NCBI RefSeq assembly: GCF_051903925.1
Contig: NZ_CP173678.1
Location: 1,054,001-1,118,000, forward strand
Reading direction: 5' to 3'
From: G051903925 sp051903925
GTDB taxonomy: Bacteria; Pseudomonadota; Alphaproteobacteria; Zavarziniales; Zavarziniaceae
Length of the DNA stretch: 64,000 bases
Under the pieces are notes generated by a model. It searched no databases. It saw only the letters and a program-made list of their open reading frames with translations, and had not been told where the DNA came from. Below, piece after piece: positions 1 to 9,458 of this stretch; position 1 is the first letter of the stretch; each line of letters begins with the position of its first letter. The translations under genes and the position numbers were made by a program.

Positions 1-2218
1 CGGCGTCCGGCGGGCCGTCGATCAGCAGGGTGACGAGGGCCCAGTGGCGTTTGTCCTGCTTAGCGACCAGGGCGTCGCGGCCGATGAAGTCGCGCTTGTC
101 CAGGCGCACGAAGCGGTCCAGGCCGGATTCCCAGGCCGTCACCTCCTTCGACAGTTCCGTGCCCCAGCCGCGATAGCTCTTTTCCAGGCGCAGCCAGTTC
201 ATCGCCCGGATGCCGGCCAGTTTCAGGCCGTGGGCGCGGCCCTCCTCCTCCAGCACGTCGAAGATGTGGTTGTGGTATTCGATCGGGTGGTGGATCTCCC
301 AGCCCAGTTCGCCCACGTAGTTGACGCGCATCAGCAGGGCAGGCGCCAGGCCCAATGTCGCCTTCTGCGCGGTCAGCCAGGGGAAGTCGGCATTGGCCAG
401 GCTCAGCCGGTCGACCAGGGGTGCCAGCACCTTGCGCGCGTTGGGCCCGACCAGGGCAAAGACGCCGATCTGGTTGGTGATCTTCTCCAGATGGACCGAC
501 CGGTCGGCGGGCAATGCCCTCGTCAGGTAGTCCCAGTCATAGGTTTCTGCCGCACCGGCCCCGACGATGTAGAGCGCGTCCGGCCCGTCGCGCATGATCG
601 TGAACTCGGATCGCGTGCCGCCCCGCTCGGTGAGGGCATGGGTCAGCTGGATGCGGCCTTCCTTGACCGGCAGCTTGTTGGCGACGAGGCGGTCCATCCA
701 GGCGTTCACGCCCGGCCCGCTGGCCCGGTACTTGGCAAAGGTCGAGGCTTCGATCAGGCCGACATTGCTGCGGATCGCCTCAGCCTCGGCCTTCACATAA
801 GGCCACCAGTTGCCGCGGCGGAACGACCATTGCTCCTTGAACGCCGGGTCCTCGGCCGGGGTGGGTCCATAGAAGTTCGGCCGTTCCCAGCCGAAGCGCT
901 GGCCGAACACGGCGCCGCGGGCCTTCAGCCGGTCATAGCTGGGGGCGGTGCGCAGCGGCCGGGCGGCGGGCCGTTCCTCGTCCGGGTAGTGGAGGACGAA
1001 GACATGCTCGTACGCCTCCTCGTTCTTGACCTTGGCGTAAGGACGGGTGGCATAGGGGCCGAAGCGCCGGGGGTCGAGGGCCAGGGTGTCGAGCTCTGCC
1101 TCCCCTTGCATGATCATCTGGACCAGGTATTTCCCCGCACCACCCGCGGCCGTGATGCCGAACGAGAAGCCCTCGGCCAGCCAGATCCCCTCAAGCCCGG
1201 GCGCCCGGCCCAGCAGGGGGTTGCCATCGGGCGTGTAGCTGATCGGACCGTTATAGGTCGTGCGGATGCCGCCATCGGCAAAGCACGGCATGCGGTGAAA
1301 CGCTTCCTCGATATGCCATTCCAGGCGGTCGAGGTCGGGCGGCAGCAGGTCGGCCCGGAAATTCTCCGGCACGCCATAGGTGCCCCAGGCGGGTGCCCCC
1401 TTCTCGTACGGGCCCAGGATCAGGCCGCCGCGTTCCTCGCGCATGTACCAGCGGGCGTCCGCATCGCGCAGCACGGGGTGTTCGGGATTGCCCGCCTTGC
1501 GCCATTCGGCAATCGCCGGAATCTCGGCGGTGACGATGTACTGGTGCTCGACGGGAATGGCCGGGATCGACAGGCCCAGCATCGCGGCGGTCCGCCGGGC
1601 GTGGTTGCCGGTCGCGGTGATGACCGTGCCGGTCGTGATTGCGCCCTTGTCGGTCGTGACCGTCCACTCGCCGGACGCCGTGCGGGTGATGGCGTCGACC
1701 TGGGTCTGGCGATAGATGACGGCACCGGCCTTCCGCGCCGCATCGGCCAGCAGCATGGTGATGTCGGCCGGGTTGATATAGCCGTCGGTCGGGTGGAACA
1801 GCGCGCCGACCAGCCCCTCGACATTGACCAGGGGCCAGCGCTCCTTGATCTGCGCGGGCGTCAGCCATTCATGCGGGATGCCGATGGCGTCCGCCGTGGT
1901 GCCATAGGTCTGGAACTCGTCCATCCGCTCGCGCGTGCGGGCCATGCGCAGGTTGCCCACCCGCTTGAAGCCGACGTCCCGCTCCCACTCGGCGGCCAGC
2001 CGCTGGTACAGGTCGATCGAGTACCGGTGCATCTGCCCGGTCGCATAGGACATGTTGAACAGCGGCAGCAGGCCCGCCGCATGCCAGGTGGATCCTGCGG
2101 TCAGTTCGTCCCGCTCGATCAGGACGACGTCCGTCCAGCCGGCCTCCGTCAGGTGATAGAGGATGGAGCAGCCGACCGCGCCCCCACCGATGACCACCGC
2201 CCGCGCATGCGTCTTCAA
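1..2218 (-). CDS. FAD-dependent oxidoreductase of the dimethylglycine/sarcosine dehydrogenase type with GcvT C-terminus (3' end cut by window)
   Basis: About 739 residues are visible and the end lies outside the window; the family is usually about 810 long. The N-terminus has an FAD dinucleotide fold (GGGAVG, residues 11-16) followed by STWHAAG, whose His46 is the usual covalent-FAD histidine of this family. After the DAO domain (to about 370) come a linker domain and a GcvT-type folate-binding domain containing YVGELGWE. Such enzymes oxidatively demethylate N-methylated glycines and pass the C1 unit to tetrahydrofolate; the exact substrate cannot be read here. A TGA lies in frame just upstream and no ATG or GTG precedes the conserved N-terminus, so the start is TTG at 2218, behind a purine-rich GAGCGGGGG. 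It is downstream of and co-oriented with the sulfotransferase gene. Confidence 0.88.
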   Translation of the reverse strand, partial: MKTHARAVVIGGGAVGCSILYHLTEAGWTDVVLIERDELTAGSTWHAAGLLPLFNMSYATGQMHRYSIDLYQRLAAEWERDVGFKRVGNLRMARTRERMDEFQTYGTTADAIGIPHEWLTPAQIKERWPLVNVEGLVGALFHPTDGYINPADITMLLADAARKAGAVIYRQTQVDAITRTASGEWTVTTDKGAITTGTVITATGNHARRTAAMLGLSIPAIPVEHQYIVTAEIPAIAEWRKAGNPEHPVLRDADARWYMREERGGLILGPYEKGAPAWGTYGVPENFRADLLPPDLDRLEWHIEEAFHRMPCFADGGIRTTYNGPISYTPDGNPLLGRAPGLEGIWLAEGFSFGITAAGGAGKYLVQMIMQGEAELDTLALDPRRFGPYATRPYAKVKNEEAYEHVFVLHYPDEERPAARPLRTAPSYDRLKARGAVFGQRFGWERPNFYGPTPAEDPAFKEQWSFRRGNWWPYVKAEAEAIRSNVGLIEASTFAKYRASGPGVNAWMDRLVANKLPVKEGRIQLTHALTERGGTRSEFTIMRDGPDALYIVGAGAAETYDWDYLTRALPADRSVHLEKITNQIGVFALVGPNARKVLAPLVDRLSLANADFPWLTAQKATLGLAPALLMRVNYVGELGWEIHHPIEYHNHIFDVLEEEGRAHGLKLAGIRAMNWLRLEKSYRGWGTELSKEVTAWESGLDRFVRLDKRDFIGRDALVAKQDKRHWALVTLLIDGPPDA

Positions 2219-2268
2219 GGCCCGACCCCCGCTCCGAACTGGCTGGGACCAAGTTCAGCACGGCGCGC

Positions 2269-3153
2269 TCACGCGGCATAGCCGCACGCGTTCAATGTCG
2301 GTGCAAGGCGCGCCAAAGTGCCGGCCAGGTGGCGTTCGGGAAGGTCCTGGCGCCAGCGGCCCACGGCGCCGTGGTCGATCGCATGCCCGTCCAGCATGAG
2401 GGGCGAGAAGGCGAGGCCCAGGCGGGGCAGGACGCGGCTCAGCGCCGCCTCGGGGTCGGCCACCAGATCCTCGTACCGCAGCACGGCGGTGTGGGCATCG
2501 TCACGCCAGGCAAGGCCGGCTTCCGCCCGTGCCTGCCAGTAGAGCAGGCAGGTGCGCAGGTCGGCGACCGGATCGCCCGCTCGTGCGCCCAGCTTCATCC
2601 AGGGCTGCTGGCGCAGGGAACAGGCGACATCGCGGCCGTCGCGCACCACGAGCAGGATGCGTGCCTCCGGGAACCAGGAGCGGATGCGGGGCAGGACCAG
2701 CACGTTCTCCGGCGTCTTCTCGGCCCAGATGCGCTTGCCCGAATGCGCCAGGCAGGCCTCCGCGAAGCGCCGGATGAAGGCGGGCTGCGTGCCGGCCAGG
2801 CGCAGCGCGGCGATGTGGCCGGCGTCCAGCCCGAAGCGCGAGGCGATGACGGCCGGGCTGGACACGCGTTCCAGGAAGACCGAGCTCTCCACACCGCAGA
2901 AGACCAGCGGGTGGCTGCCCAGCAGCCGCGCCACCAGCGTCGTCCCGCTGCGGCCGCATCCCGCCACCACGATCGGCGCGAAGCCGGGATCGCCGCGGGT
3001 GGCGCGGCTCAACGCTTCCCCCAGGCGCCAGCGCCGGCGATAGCCAAGCACGGGGTCCAGGCCACGGGACGCCAGCCGGGCCAGGCTGGCACCCCAGGGC
3101 CGGCGGTCCAGGGCGGGCAGGTCGGCTTCGCGCCACGACAGATCGAAGGACAT
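2269..3153 (-). CDS. Sulfotransferase family protein
   Basis: 294 residues. The N-terminal part carries the PAPS-binding P-loop (CGRSGTTL, residues 65-72) and, about 100 residues on, a 3'-phosphate-binding stretch RDGRDVACS. Together these mark the Sulfotransfer_3 fold, which moves sulfate from PAPS to a hydroxyl or amine acceptor. The start at 3153 has GAGGAG at a good distance; an open extension further upstream has no homology to the family and was left out. No transmembrane segment is evident. The acceptor is unknown, and no PAPS synthesis gene or polysaccharide locus is nearby. It lies 50 bases upstream of the FAD/GcvT oxidoreductase on the same strand, so the two may be co-transcribed. 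Confidence 0.85.
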   Translation of the reverse strand: MSFDLSWREADLPALDRRPWGASLARLASRGLDPVLGYRRRWRLGEALSRATRGDPGFAPIVVAGCGRSGTTLVARLLGSHPLVFCGVESSVFLERVSSPAVIASRFGLDAGHIAALRLAGTQPAFIRRFAEACLAHSGKRIWAEKTPENVLVLPRIRSWFPEARILLVVRDGRDVACSLRQQPWMKLGARAGDPVADLRTCLLYWQARAEAGLAWRDDAHTAVLRYEDLVADPEAALSRVLPRLGLAFSPLMLDGHAIDHGAVGRWRQDLPERHLAGTLARLAPTLNACGYAA

Positions 3154-3280
3154 CGCCACTCTCCTCAACGGCTTGTCCCGGCGGACGCCGCCGGGCCAGT
3201 GGAGGGAGGTTCGCCCCGGAGTTTTGCAGCCGGATGCCGGAATGCATCCGCCACGTTTCAAAGCGTGGCGCTGTGCCAGG

Positions 3281-4579
3281 TCAGTCGACGATGCCGAAGG
3301 TGGCCAGGCTGCCACGGCCCGTGAACAGGGGCGGCGCGTCCGGCCCGCCCTGGAAGACGACGCAATTGCGGCCGCGCCCCTTGGCCCGGTAGAGCGCCTT
3401 GTCGGCGGCGGCCACCAGTTGCAACGGGCCGGTCCCGTCCGCCGTGGCGGCGGCGTCCAGTGCGGCCACGCCGACGCTGACGGTCACGATCGTGCCCGGG
3501 CGGCCAGGATGGGGCAGGGCCATGTCGATCACTGCCTGGCGCAGGCGCTCGGCGGCGGTGGTGGCATCCAGCGGCCCGGCATCGTGCAGGATCACGCCGA
3601 ATTCCTCGCCGCCATAGCGGGCGACGACATCGTTCCGGGCCAGGCGCGCGGCACCCGCCAGGGCCTGGGCCACCACGCGCAGGCAGTCGTCGCCGAAACT
3701 GTGGCCGGCCGTGTCGTTGTAGGACTTGAAATGGTCGACATCGACCATGGCCAGGCCGATCCAGGCATGCTCGGCACAGGCCTTGTCCCAGGCATTGGCG
3801 AGGCTGTCGTCGAATACGCGGCGATTGGGCAGCCCGGTCAGGGCATCGGTGCTGGACAGGCGGTGCAGGCGCTCGTTCGCGACCTCCAGTTCCTCCACCG
3901 TCAGCGTCGACAGCGTTCGCAGCAGGAAGCTGCGCCGGCGCCAGCCCTCCAGGTGGTCGTGGATCGTGATCCCGACCAGGGCCATGAGGGCGGCCAGGAG
4001 GCCGATATCCAGGTTCTGCGCCTGGATGCCCGCCGTCGGGGCATTGGCGGCGACAGCACCCAGGACCAGCGACCCCAGGCCGGCCATGGTCCAGGCCTCC
4101 AGCCGGCGCCAGGGGACCAGGGCCACGGTGATCAACAGGATCAGGATGACCGTGATCAGGTAGCGGTCGGCATAGGGCTGAAGCAGCCAGGTTGCCGGCA
4201 GCGCCGCCAGCAGGATGTTGCCCAGGCATGCGCAGAAGCCGATGGCCAGGATGCCGGTGCGGCTCCGGACCACGGCCAGGAGGCCGATCGCGCCCGCCAG
4301 CAGCACGATCAGGCCCAGGCGCGAGCCCAGCGACCAGGCCAGGAGGGTGGGCGGCGTCACCAGCACATCGACCAGCAGCGCCATGACATTAGCGCCCGCC
4401 AGGGTGGCGATCGACTGGTGAAAACCCCGCAGGCGCGATCGGCTGTTGGAATCCCGGTAGCGGCGCTCCATCGCGGGCGCGAAGCGACGCGGCGAGCGCG
4501 CGCTCGCCAGCATCCGCTCCACCTCGGACCGCAGGACGGCGCCGGGCTCACGCGTTTCGGGTCTTTCCAGCCGGTGCAT
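3281..4579 (-). CDS. Membrane-bound GGDEF diguanylate cyclase
   Basis: 432 residues. About six hydrophobic segments fill residues 60-205, a short coiled-coil stretch follows, then a complete GGDEF domain (starts TDALTGLPNRR; active-site GGEEF near 323-327). It should make cyclic di-GMP from two GTP at the inner membrane. The inhibitory I-site RxxD normally found five residues before GGDEF reads ARND, so product inhibition is probably lost. No PAS, GAF or other named sensor domain is seen; the membrane region is the likely input. ATG at 4579 is preferred over a TTG at 4600, neither having a strong ribosome site. The 3' end lies 127 bases before the sulfotransferase start. Confidence 0.88.
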   Translation of the reverse strand: MHRLERPETREPGAVLRSEVERMLASARSPRRFAPAMERRYRDSNSRSRLRGFHQSIATLAGANVMALLVDVLVTPPTLLAWSLGSRLGLIVLLAGAIGLLAVVRSRTGILAIGFCACLGNILLAALPATWLLQPYADRYLITVILILLITVALVPWRRLEAWTMAGLGSLVLGAVAANAPTAGIQAQNLDIGLLAALMALVGITIHDHLEGWRRRSFLLRTLSTLTVEELEVANERLHRLSSTDALTGLPNRRVFDDSLANAWDKACAEHAWIGLAMVDVDHFKSYNDTAGHSFGDDCLRVVAQALAGAARLARNDVVARYGGEEFGVILHDAGPLDATTAAERLRQAVIDMALPHPGRPGTIVTVSVGVAALDAAATADGTGPLQLVAAADKALYRAKGRGRNCVVFQGGPDAPPLFTGRGSLATFGIVD

Positions 4580-4825
4580 ACACAATCCATGAGGCGGCAA
4601 CGGTGCCGTCCTGGGCTATGCAGTGTGGCTGCGCGCAAGTAAAAAAGATCCTACCGCTTCAACAAAAATTCAGAACCGACAATCCCGCAAAGCGGGAACT
4701 TGGTCTTTCACGACGTGGATTCATAGGAAGAGAAATGACCGAGCGGTCAGTTCATTTGCTTTTTGCAGTTGCGCAGGAATTTGTGCAGCCGCAATCCCGC
4801 CATGTTGCACTTGCGAATAGTCCCA

Positions 4826-4855
4826 CAGGGCCCCAGCCAAGTCGGCGGGGCCCTG
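4826..4855 (-). terminator. Hairpin after the Rieske oxygenase gene
   Basis: CAGGGCCCC and GGGGCCCTG form a perfect 9-bp stem with a 12-base loop, starting about 10 bases past the stop of the minus-strand Rieske gene. No clear T-run follows, so termination would be weak or assisted. Confidence 0.55.
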
Positions 4856-4865
4856 CGCTGGATTG

Positions 4866-6053
4866 TCATTCCGCGGCGCGACTGACCGGGCGGGGGCGCG
4901 GTTCGTCCGCCAGCATGGCGTCGGCCAGCTGGATCTGGAAGTCGTGGACGCAGGTGTCGAGTTCGGGCGAGAAGCGTCCCCCTTCCATGGCGGGGGAGCC
5001 GCGGCCCACCTGCATCCGCGTGACGACGTCCATGTCCTCCAGGTTCGTGACCGTCCACAGGTCGACCACGTTGGCCCGGTTTGCGGCGTATTCAGGCTTC
5101 ATCGCCTCGTCGCCGACGAAGAAGACATGCAGTTCCTCGTGACAGGTCGTGGGCGAGGTCGGATAGACCATCAGCGCAAAGAAGTATTCGGGATGCACGC
5201 CCGACATGAAGTTGGGGAACAGGACCGGGTATTCCGCGCGCTTCATCCCCTCCGCATCCAGGCCGGGGAAGGTGGGCAGGGTGCGGCCATCGACACTGCC
5301 CGTCACATAGGCGCGGCTGCCCTGGCCAGAGCCGACACCCTCGGCCGTGAAGCAGTAATGGTCCTCCATCGGGGAGGAGCCGTTGAGCCGCGGGTGGACG
5401 AAGGGCAGGTGATAGCTTTCCGAGAAGTTCTCGATCGCCAGCTTCCAGTTGGCGGCGACCTCGAACGTCTTGGTCCCGCCATAGCGCAGCAGGCTGAAGT
5501 CGTAGTCCTTCCAGCGCGCGACGAGCGGCGCCAGGAAGTCCTCAAGGCTTTGCCCCTCGGCCGACAGGTTGACGAAGACCAGATCGGCCCAGACGCCCAG
5601 GCGCACCTCCTTCAGGCCGTTCTCGGACTTCACCAGGTCGGGATGCTCGTGCTGGTGATGGCCACCGAAATGCGGCGTCGCGACCAGCCGCCCGGTCAGG
5701 TCATAGGACCAGGAATGATAGGGGCAGCGCAGCAGCTTCAGCCCCTCGCACGCATGCGTCGCCAGGAGCACGCCGCGATGGGCGCAGATGTTGTGGAACG
5801 CGCGCAGCTCGCCCTTGTCGGTGCAGGTGACGACGATGGGGGCGCCGCCCACGGTCACGGGATGGGCGGAGCCGGGTTTCCGCATCTGTGAGGCGACACC
5901 GACGGCCACCCACTGGCGGCGGAACACCCGCTCCATCTCCGCCTCGTGCCAGGCGGGGTCGAAGAACGCCTCCCGCGGGAGGCCAAGCGCCCGGCCGGTG
6001 GGGCGTTTCAGCCGCTCCAGCGCCTCGCGGTTGAGGATATCAGTCACCGCCAT
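4866..6053 (-). CDS. Rieske aromatic-ring-hydroxylating oxygenase, alpha-subunit-like
   Basis: 395 residues. The Rieske [2Fe-2S] ligands are C90/H92 (CAHRG) and C110/H113 (CPYHSW). The mononuclear-iron region follows as NWKLAIENFSESYHLPFVHP (about 202-221). It is a terminal oxygenase that needs an electron-transfer partner, but neither a reductase nor a beta subunit is next to it. It may be a homomultimeric alpha-only enzyme acting on a quaternary amine, aromatic or sterol-like substrate; the sequence does not decide. Two ATGs lie close together (6059 and 6053); GAGG sits about 9 bases before 6053 but only about 3 before 6059, so 6053 is chosen. It is divergent from the DUF7064-like gene, with 229 bases between them. 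Confidence 0.87.
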   Translation of the reverse strand: MAVTDILNREALERLKRPTGRALGLPREAFFDPAWHEAEMERVFRRQWVAVGVASQMRKPGSAHPVTVGGAPIVVTCTDKGELRAFHNICAHRGVLLATHACEGLKLLRCPYHSWSYDLTGRLVATPHFGGHHQHEHPDLVKSENGLKEVRLGVWADLVFVNLSAEGQSLEDFLAPLVARWKDYDFSLLRYGGTKTFEVAANWKLAIENFSESYHLPFVHPRLNGSSPMEDHYCFTAEGVGSGQGSRAYVTGSVDGRTLPTFPGLDAEGMKRAEYPVLFPNFMSGVHPEYFFALMVYPTSPTTCHEELHVFFVGDEAMKPEYAANRANVVDLWTVTNLEDMDVVTRMQVGRGSPAMEGGRFSPELDTCVHDFQIQLADAMLADEPRPRPVSRAAE

Positions 6054-6282
6054 CGTCATCGTCCTCGGCCCGGCGGGGGCCCCAGGCCCAGAGGGCCGCC
6101 GGTGGCCGCATGATACCGCGCGAGGATGCTGCACCGCCATAGCCAGCGCGTCGCAAGTTCCGCACCGCTGCGACGTGCGGGCCGTCGCCCGCCCCCTGCG
6201 CCGGCCGGGGAAACCCGGACTGGACGCCGGGATGCCAGAGAACCTAGAACGGTTTCCAGACTGCCGACGGGAGGATGCGCAG

Positions 6283-7323
6283 ATGGTGGAACTGCCGGGC
6301 CGGGTGAAGATGCGGCTGGAGCCCCAGGACGAGTACATGCACGACCCGGGGACGGCGTCGAACTACAACGAGAGCATGTACCTCAACGTCTTCGACGCGG
6401 AGCAGAAGATCGGCGGCTGGTTCCGCATCGGCAACCGGCCGAACGAGGGCTATGCCGAGATGACGGTGTGCCTCTACCTTCCGCACGGCGAAGTCGCCTT
6501 CATGTATGCCAAGCCCAAGATCACGGGCAATGACAAGCTGGAGGCCGGCGGCCTGTCGATCCGCGTGGTCGAGCCGTTCAAGCGACTGGATCTCAGCTAT
6601 CGCGGCCGGGTCGCGCGCCTGAAGAACCCCGGCGACATGGCGGAGCCCGCCCGCGCGTTCAAGACCAACCCGGTCGTCCCGGCCGAGGTCGACATCACCT
6701 TCACCGGCGTCTCGCCCATGTTCGGGGGCGAGGCGGTGAACGAGGACGGCTCGGCGATCGCGGTCAAGGACCCGACCAAGTCCTTTGCCAAGGCGCATTA
6801 CGAGCAGCACGTGGCGGGCGAGGGGACCTTCGTCGTCGGCGACGATCGCTACACCGTGCGGGGCCATGGCCTGCGCGACAAGTCATGGGGCCCGCGCTAC
6901 TGGCAGGCGATCCACTGGTACCGCTGGCTGCCGATGAACTTCGGCCCCGACTTCGCGATGATGATCTCGGTCATCGCCGACGATGCCGGCAACCAGCGGA
7001 CGGGCGGCATGGTGCTGAAGGACGGCGCCTATGACCTGATCCGCACCGTCACGATGTCCAGCACCTATGACGCCGACTTCTACCAGACGGCGCTGGAGGC
7101 CAAGGTGACGACCCATGGCGGCGCCACCTATGACGTGACCGGCAGGGTCGTCTCGCTGATCCCGTTGCGCAACCGGCGCACCGCGCCCGACGGCACGGAG
7201 ATGAACACCCGCATCACCGAAGGCATGACCGAGTACCGCTGCAACGGCCAGGTCGGCTATGGCATGTCGGAATACCTGGACCAGGTGGTGGACGGTCGGC
7301 CGGTGGGCGCTGGAACCTGTTAG
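6283..7323 (+). CDS. DUF7064/AttH-like uncharacterised protein
   Basis: 346 residues, soluble, no signal peptide. The sequence resembles the DUF7065/DUF7064 type: an N-terminal half with WFRIGNRPNEGYAEM and a second half with GHGLRDKSWGPRYWQ, a highly conserved stretch in this group. The fold is thought to be lipocalin-like, as in AttH/hydroxyneurosporene synthase proteins, and members often sit in degradation clusters for hydrophobic compounds; the function is not established. ATG at 6283 has GGGAGG 8 bases upstream, which settles the start although the frame is open far upstream. It is divergent from the Rieske oxygenase, suggesting a shared control region and related substrate. Confidence 0.75.
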   Translation: MVELPGRVKMRLEPQDEYMHDPGTASNYNESMYLNVFDAEQKIGGWFRIGNRPNEGYAEMTVCLYLPHGEVAFMYAKPKITGNDKLEAGGLSIRVVEPFKRLDLSYRGRVARLKNPGDMAEPARAFKTNPVVPAEVDITFTGVSPMFGGEAVNEDGSAIAVKDPTKSFAKAHYEQHVAGEGTFVVGDDRYTVRGHGLRDKSWGPRYWQAIHWYRWLPMNFGPDFAMMISVIADDAGNQRTGGMVLKDGAYDLIRTVTMSSTYDADFYQTALEAKVTTHGGATYDVTGRVVSLIPLRNRRTAPDGTEMNTRITEGMTEYRCNGQVGYGMSEYLDQVVDGRPVGAGTC

Positions 7324-7523
7324 CGCATGGCGGGTTAGGGTGCACGGAGTGGTTGCGGATCGGAATCGCCATCGCCTTCCGTTCCGTGCGCAGAAAACAG
7401 AGACTCTCGACAATTTCGGCGTATCATCAGGATCAGCGACAATGCGGTGGGCCAGCGTATCCGGCCCGCCGCGATAACAAGGCCGATCACTCCCAACAAG
7501 AATGGGTCGACACGGGAGGCGAC

Positions 7524-7940
7524 ATGGCGGATCTGGGGAGAACACGGCTGGACCGCGCCGATGTCACGGTCCAGCGCATCTGGCGGCTGGCGCCCACCGA
7601 GCGGCATTCGCTGCATTGGCTGCACAGCATCTACAAGGGGCCCGTCCTGGTGCGGGCGCCGAACGAGGCACAGGCGCGGCGTGCGGTGGCCCGCGCCTTT
7701 GGCCTGGCGCGCCCGACGCGGCCGCTGGAGGCGGGGCAGATCCCCTGGCTGCAGGCGGATCTCGCAACCTGTGACGAGCAGGAATGCGATCCGGCGTGCT
7801 GCACCGGGCCCACCCGCATCATCGAACCCCTGGACATGATCGCGGCGCGCACGCTGCTGCGCGCTGCACCCCTGGCCGCCGCCGCACCCGGCCCGGGGGC
7901 CAGAGCCCCACTGGACGAGACACCACGGCCAGACGAGTGA
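7524..7940 (+). CDS. Hypothetical protein with a Cys cluster
   Basis: 138 residues, not recognised. A basic, Arg/Ala-rich N-terminal part is followed by CDEQECDPACC (C83, C88, C92, C93), which could bind a metal, and a Pro/Ala-rich tail. No membrane segment. The start at 7524 follows GGGAGG at good spacing. It is 200 bases after the DUF7064-like gene and 88 before an MFS transporter on the same strand. Codon use matches the neighbours. I cannot assign a function. Confidence 0.6.
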   Translation: MADLGRTRLDRADVTVQRIWRLAPTERHSLHWLHSIYKGPVLVRAPNEAQARRAVARAFGLARPTRPLEAGQIPWLQADLATCDEQECDPACCTGPTRIIEPLDMIAARTLLRAAPLAAAAPGPGARAPLDETPRPDE

Positions 7941-8028
7941 GCCTCGCCTTGGGGCTCGACAAGTCGCGCAGGCCCGGCATATTGGGCCGCGAAACTAGAA
8001 CGTAGTCCAAGAATTGGGGGGAACGCGC

Positions 8029-9333
8029 ATGGCCATCCAGGCGCATGCCGCGCCGGCGTCATCCGGCTTTGTCATTACGACCGGGTACCGGCGATACGCC
8101 CTTGGCGTACTGGTCATCGTCTATACGATGAACTTCATCGACCGGAACATCCTGTCGATCCTGATGCCGATGATCAAGGTCGACCTGGCGTTGAACGACA
8201 CGCAGGTTGGCCTGTTGTCGGGCCTGGCCTTTGCCCTGTTCTACGCGACGATGGGTGTGCCCATCGCGCGCTGGGCCGATCGCAGCAACCGCCGCAACAT
8301 CGTCGTGGCCGCGCTGATCCTGTGGAGCCTGATGACCGCCGCCTGCGGCTTTGCCACCGGCTTCGTCACGCTGCTGCTGTTCCGCATCCTTGTCGGGGTG
8401 GGCGAAGCGGGCTGCAGCCCGCCCTCGCACTCGATCATCTCGGACTACTTCCCGGCGGAAAAGCGGGCGACCGCACTTGGCATCTATGCCCTGGGCATTC
8501 CGTTCGGCATCCTGATCAGCTTCGTCGCGGGCGGCTGGATGGTCGAGAATTTCGGCTGGCGCGAGGCGTTCGTGATCGTCGGCCTGCCTGGCATCCTGGT
8601 GGCGCTGCTGGTCCTGTTCACCCTGCGGGAGCCGCCGCGCGGCCATTCGGACGGCCTGGACTATGTCCAGACCCACCACACAATGCGCGAGGTGGCCCGC
8701 CACCTGTGGGGCCTGCATTCCTTCCGCTACCTGTCGATGGCGGGCGCCATGCACGGCTTCACCGGCTATGCGGCGCTGGCCTATGGGCCGATCTTCCTGG
8801 TGCAGAGCCACGGCATGAGCCTGACCAGCATCGGCATCTGGCTGGGCCTGACGGCGGGCATCGCATCCGGCCTGGGCACGCTGTTCGGTGGCGTGGTCGC
8901 GGACCGCTTCGCCAGGCGGGACGTGCGCTGGTACATGTGGCTGCCCGGCTGGTGCACGCTGCTGGGCATCCCGTTCTCGATCGGCTACCTGCTGATCGGC
9001 GATTCGACCACCATCCTGATCCTGAACATCGTCCCCGCGTTCCTGGCGGCATTCTACCTGGCGCCGACCTTTGCCATGACGCAAGGACTGGCCAAGCCCA
9101 GCATGCGGGCGCTGGCCTCGGGCGTGATGCTCTTCATCCTGAATGCGGTCGGCTATGGCCTGGGGCCCCTGGCCGTGGGCATCCTCAGCGACGTGCTGAC
9201 GCCGACCTATGGCACGGATGGCCTGCGCTATGCCCTGTTCCTGCTGCCGGTGGGGGGCCTGATCTCGGCCGCGTTCTACTTCGCCGCCGCCCGGACCCTG
9301 CGCCAGGACCTGGAATACGCCGCCAAGGTCTGA
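8029..9333 (+). CDS. MFS transporter, spinster-like
   Basis: 434 residues with about 12 transmembrane helices. The N-terminal MNFIDRNILSILMP after the first helix start, the loop motif RWADRSNRR between helices 2 and 3, and GVGEAGCSPPSHSIISDYF are typical of the spinster-like / organic-anion MFS group found beside catabolic genes in Proteobacteria. Substrate unknown; a small carboxylate or aromatic acid is a reasonable guess from family and context. ATG at 8029 has a run of six G followed by AA at the right distance. A strong hairpin follows the stop. Confidence 0.88.
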   Translation: MAIQAHAAPASSGFVITTGYRRYALGVLVIVYTMNFIDRNILSILMPMIKVDLALNDTQVGLLSGLAFALFYATMGVPIARWADRSNRRNIVVAALILWSLMTAACGFATGFVTLLLFRILVGVGEAGCSPPSHSIISDYFPAEKRATALGIYALGIPFGILISFVAGGWMVENFGWREAFVIVGLPGILVALLVLFTLREPPRGHSDGLDYVQTHHTMREVARHLWGLHSFRYLSMAGAMHGFTGYAALAYGPIFLVQSHGMSLTSIGIWLGLTAGIASGLGTLFGGVVADRFARRDVRWYMWLPGWCTLLGIPFSIGYLLIGDSTTILILNIVPAFLAAFYLAPTFAMTQGLAKPSMRALASGVMLFILNAVGYGLGPLAVGILSDVLTPTYGTDGLRYALFLLPVGGLISAAFYFAAARTLRQDLEYAAKV

Positions 9334-9341
9334 GCGATCCC

Positions 9342-9384
9342 GGAAGGGGTGCCGCCGCAACGTCGCGGTGGCGGCGCCCCTTCC
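9342..9384 (+). terminator. Hairpin after the first MFS gene
   Basis: GGAAGGGG pairs with CCCCTTCC, continued by GCCGCC with GGCGGC, giving a long GC stem about 9 bases after the MFS stop. No T-run follows; it may terminate or protect the 3' end. Confidence 0.6.
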
Positions 9385-9458
9385 GTTGCGTCACTCTCAC
9401 TCCCGCAACGACAAGCGGCCCGCGTCGAGACGGACCGCAATACTGGGGGAGAAACGCC

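Noticed and set aside
44..2281. 745-codon open frame on the plus strand
   Set aside because: It is the mirror of the FAD/GcvT oxidoreductase on the minus strand, has no family features, and is a product of high-GC third positions.
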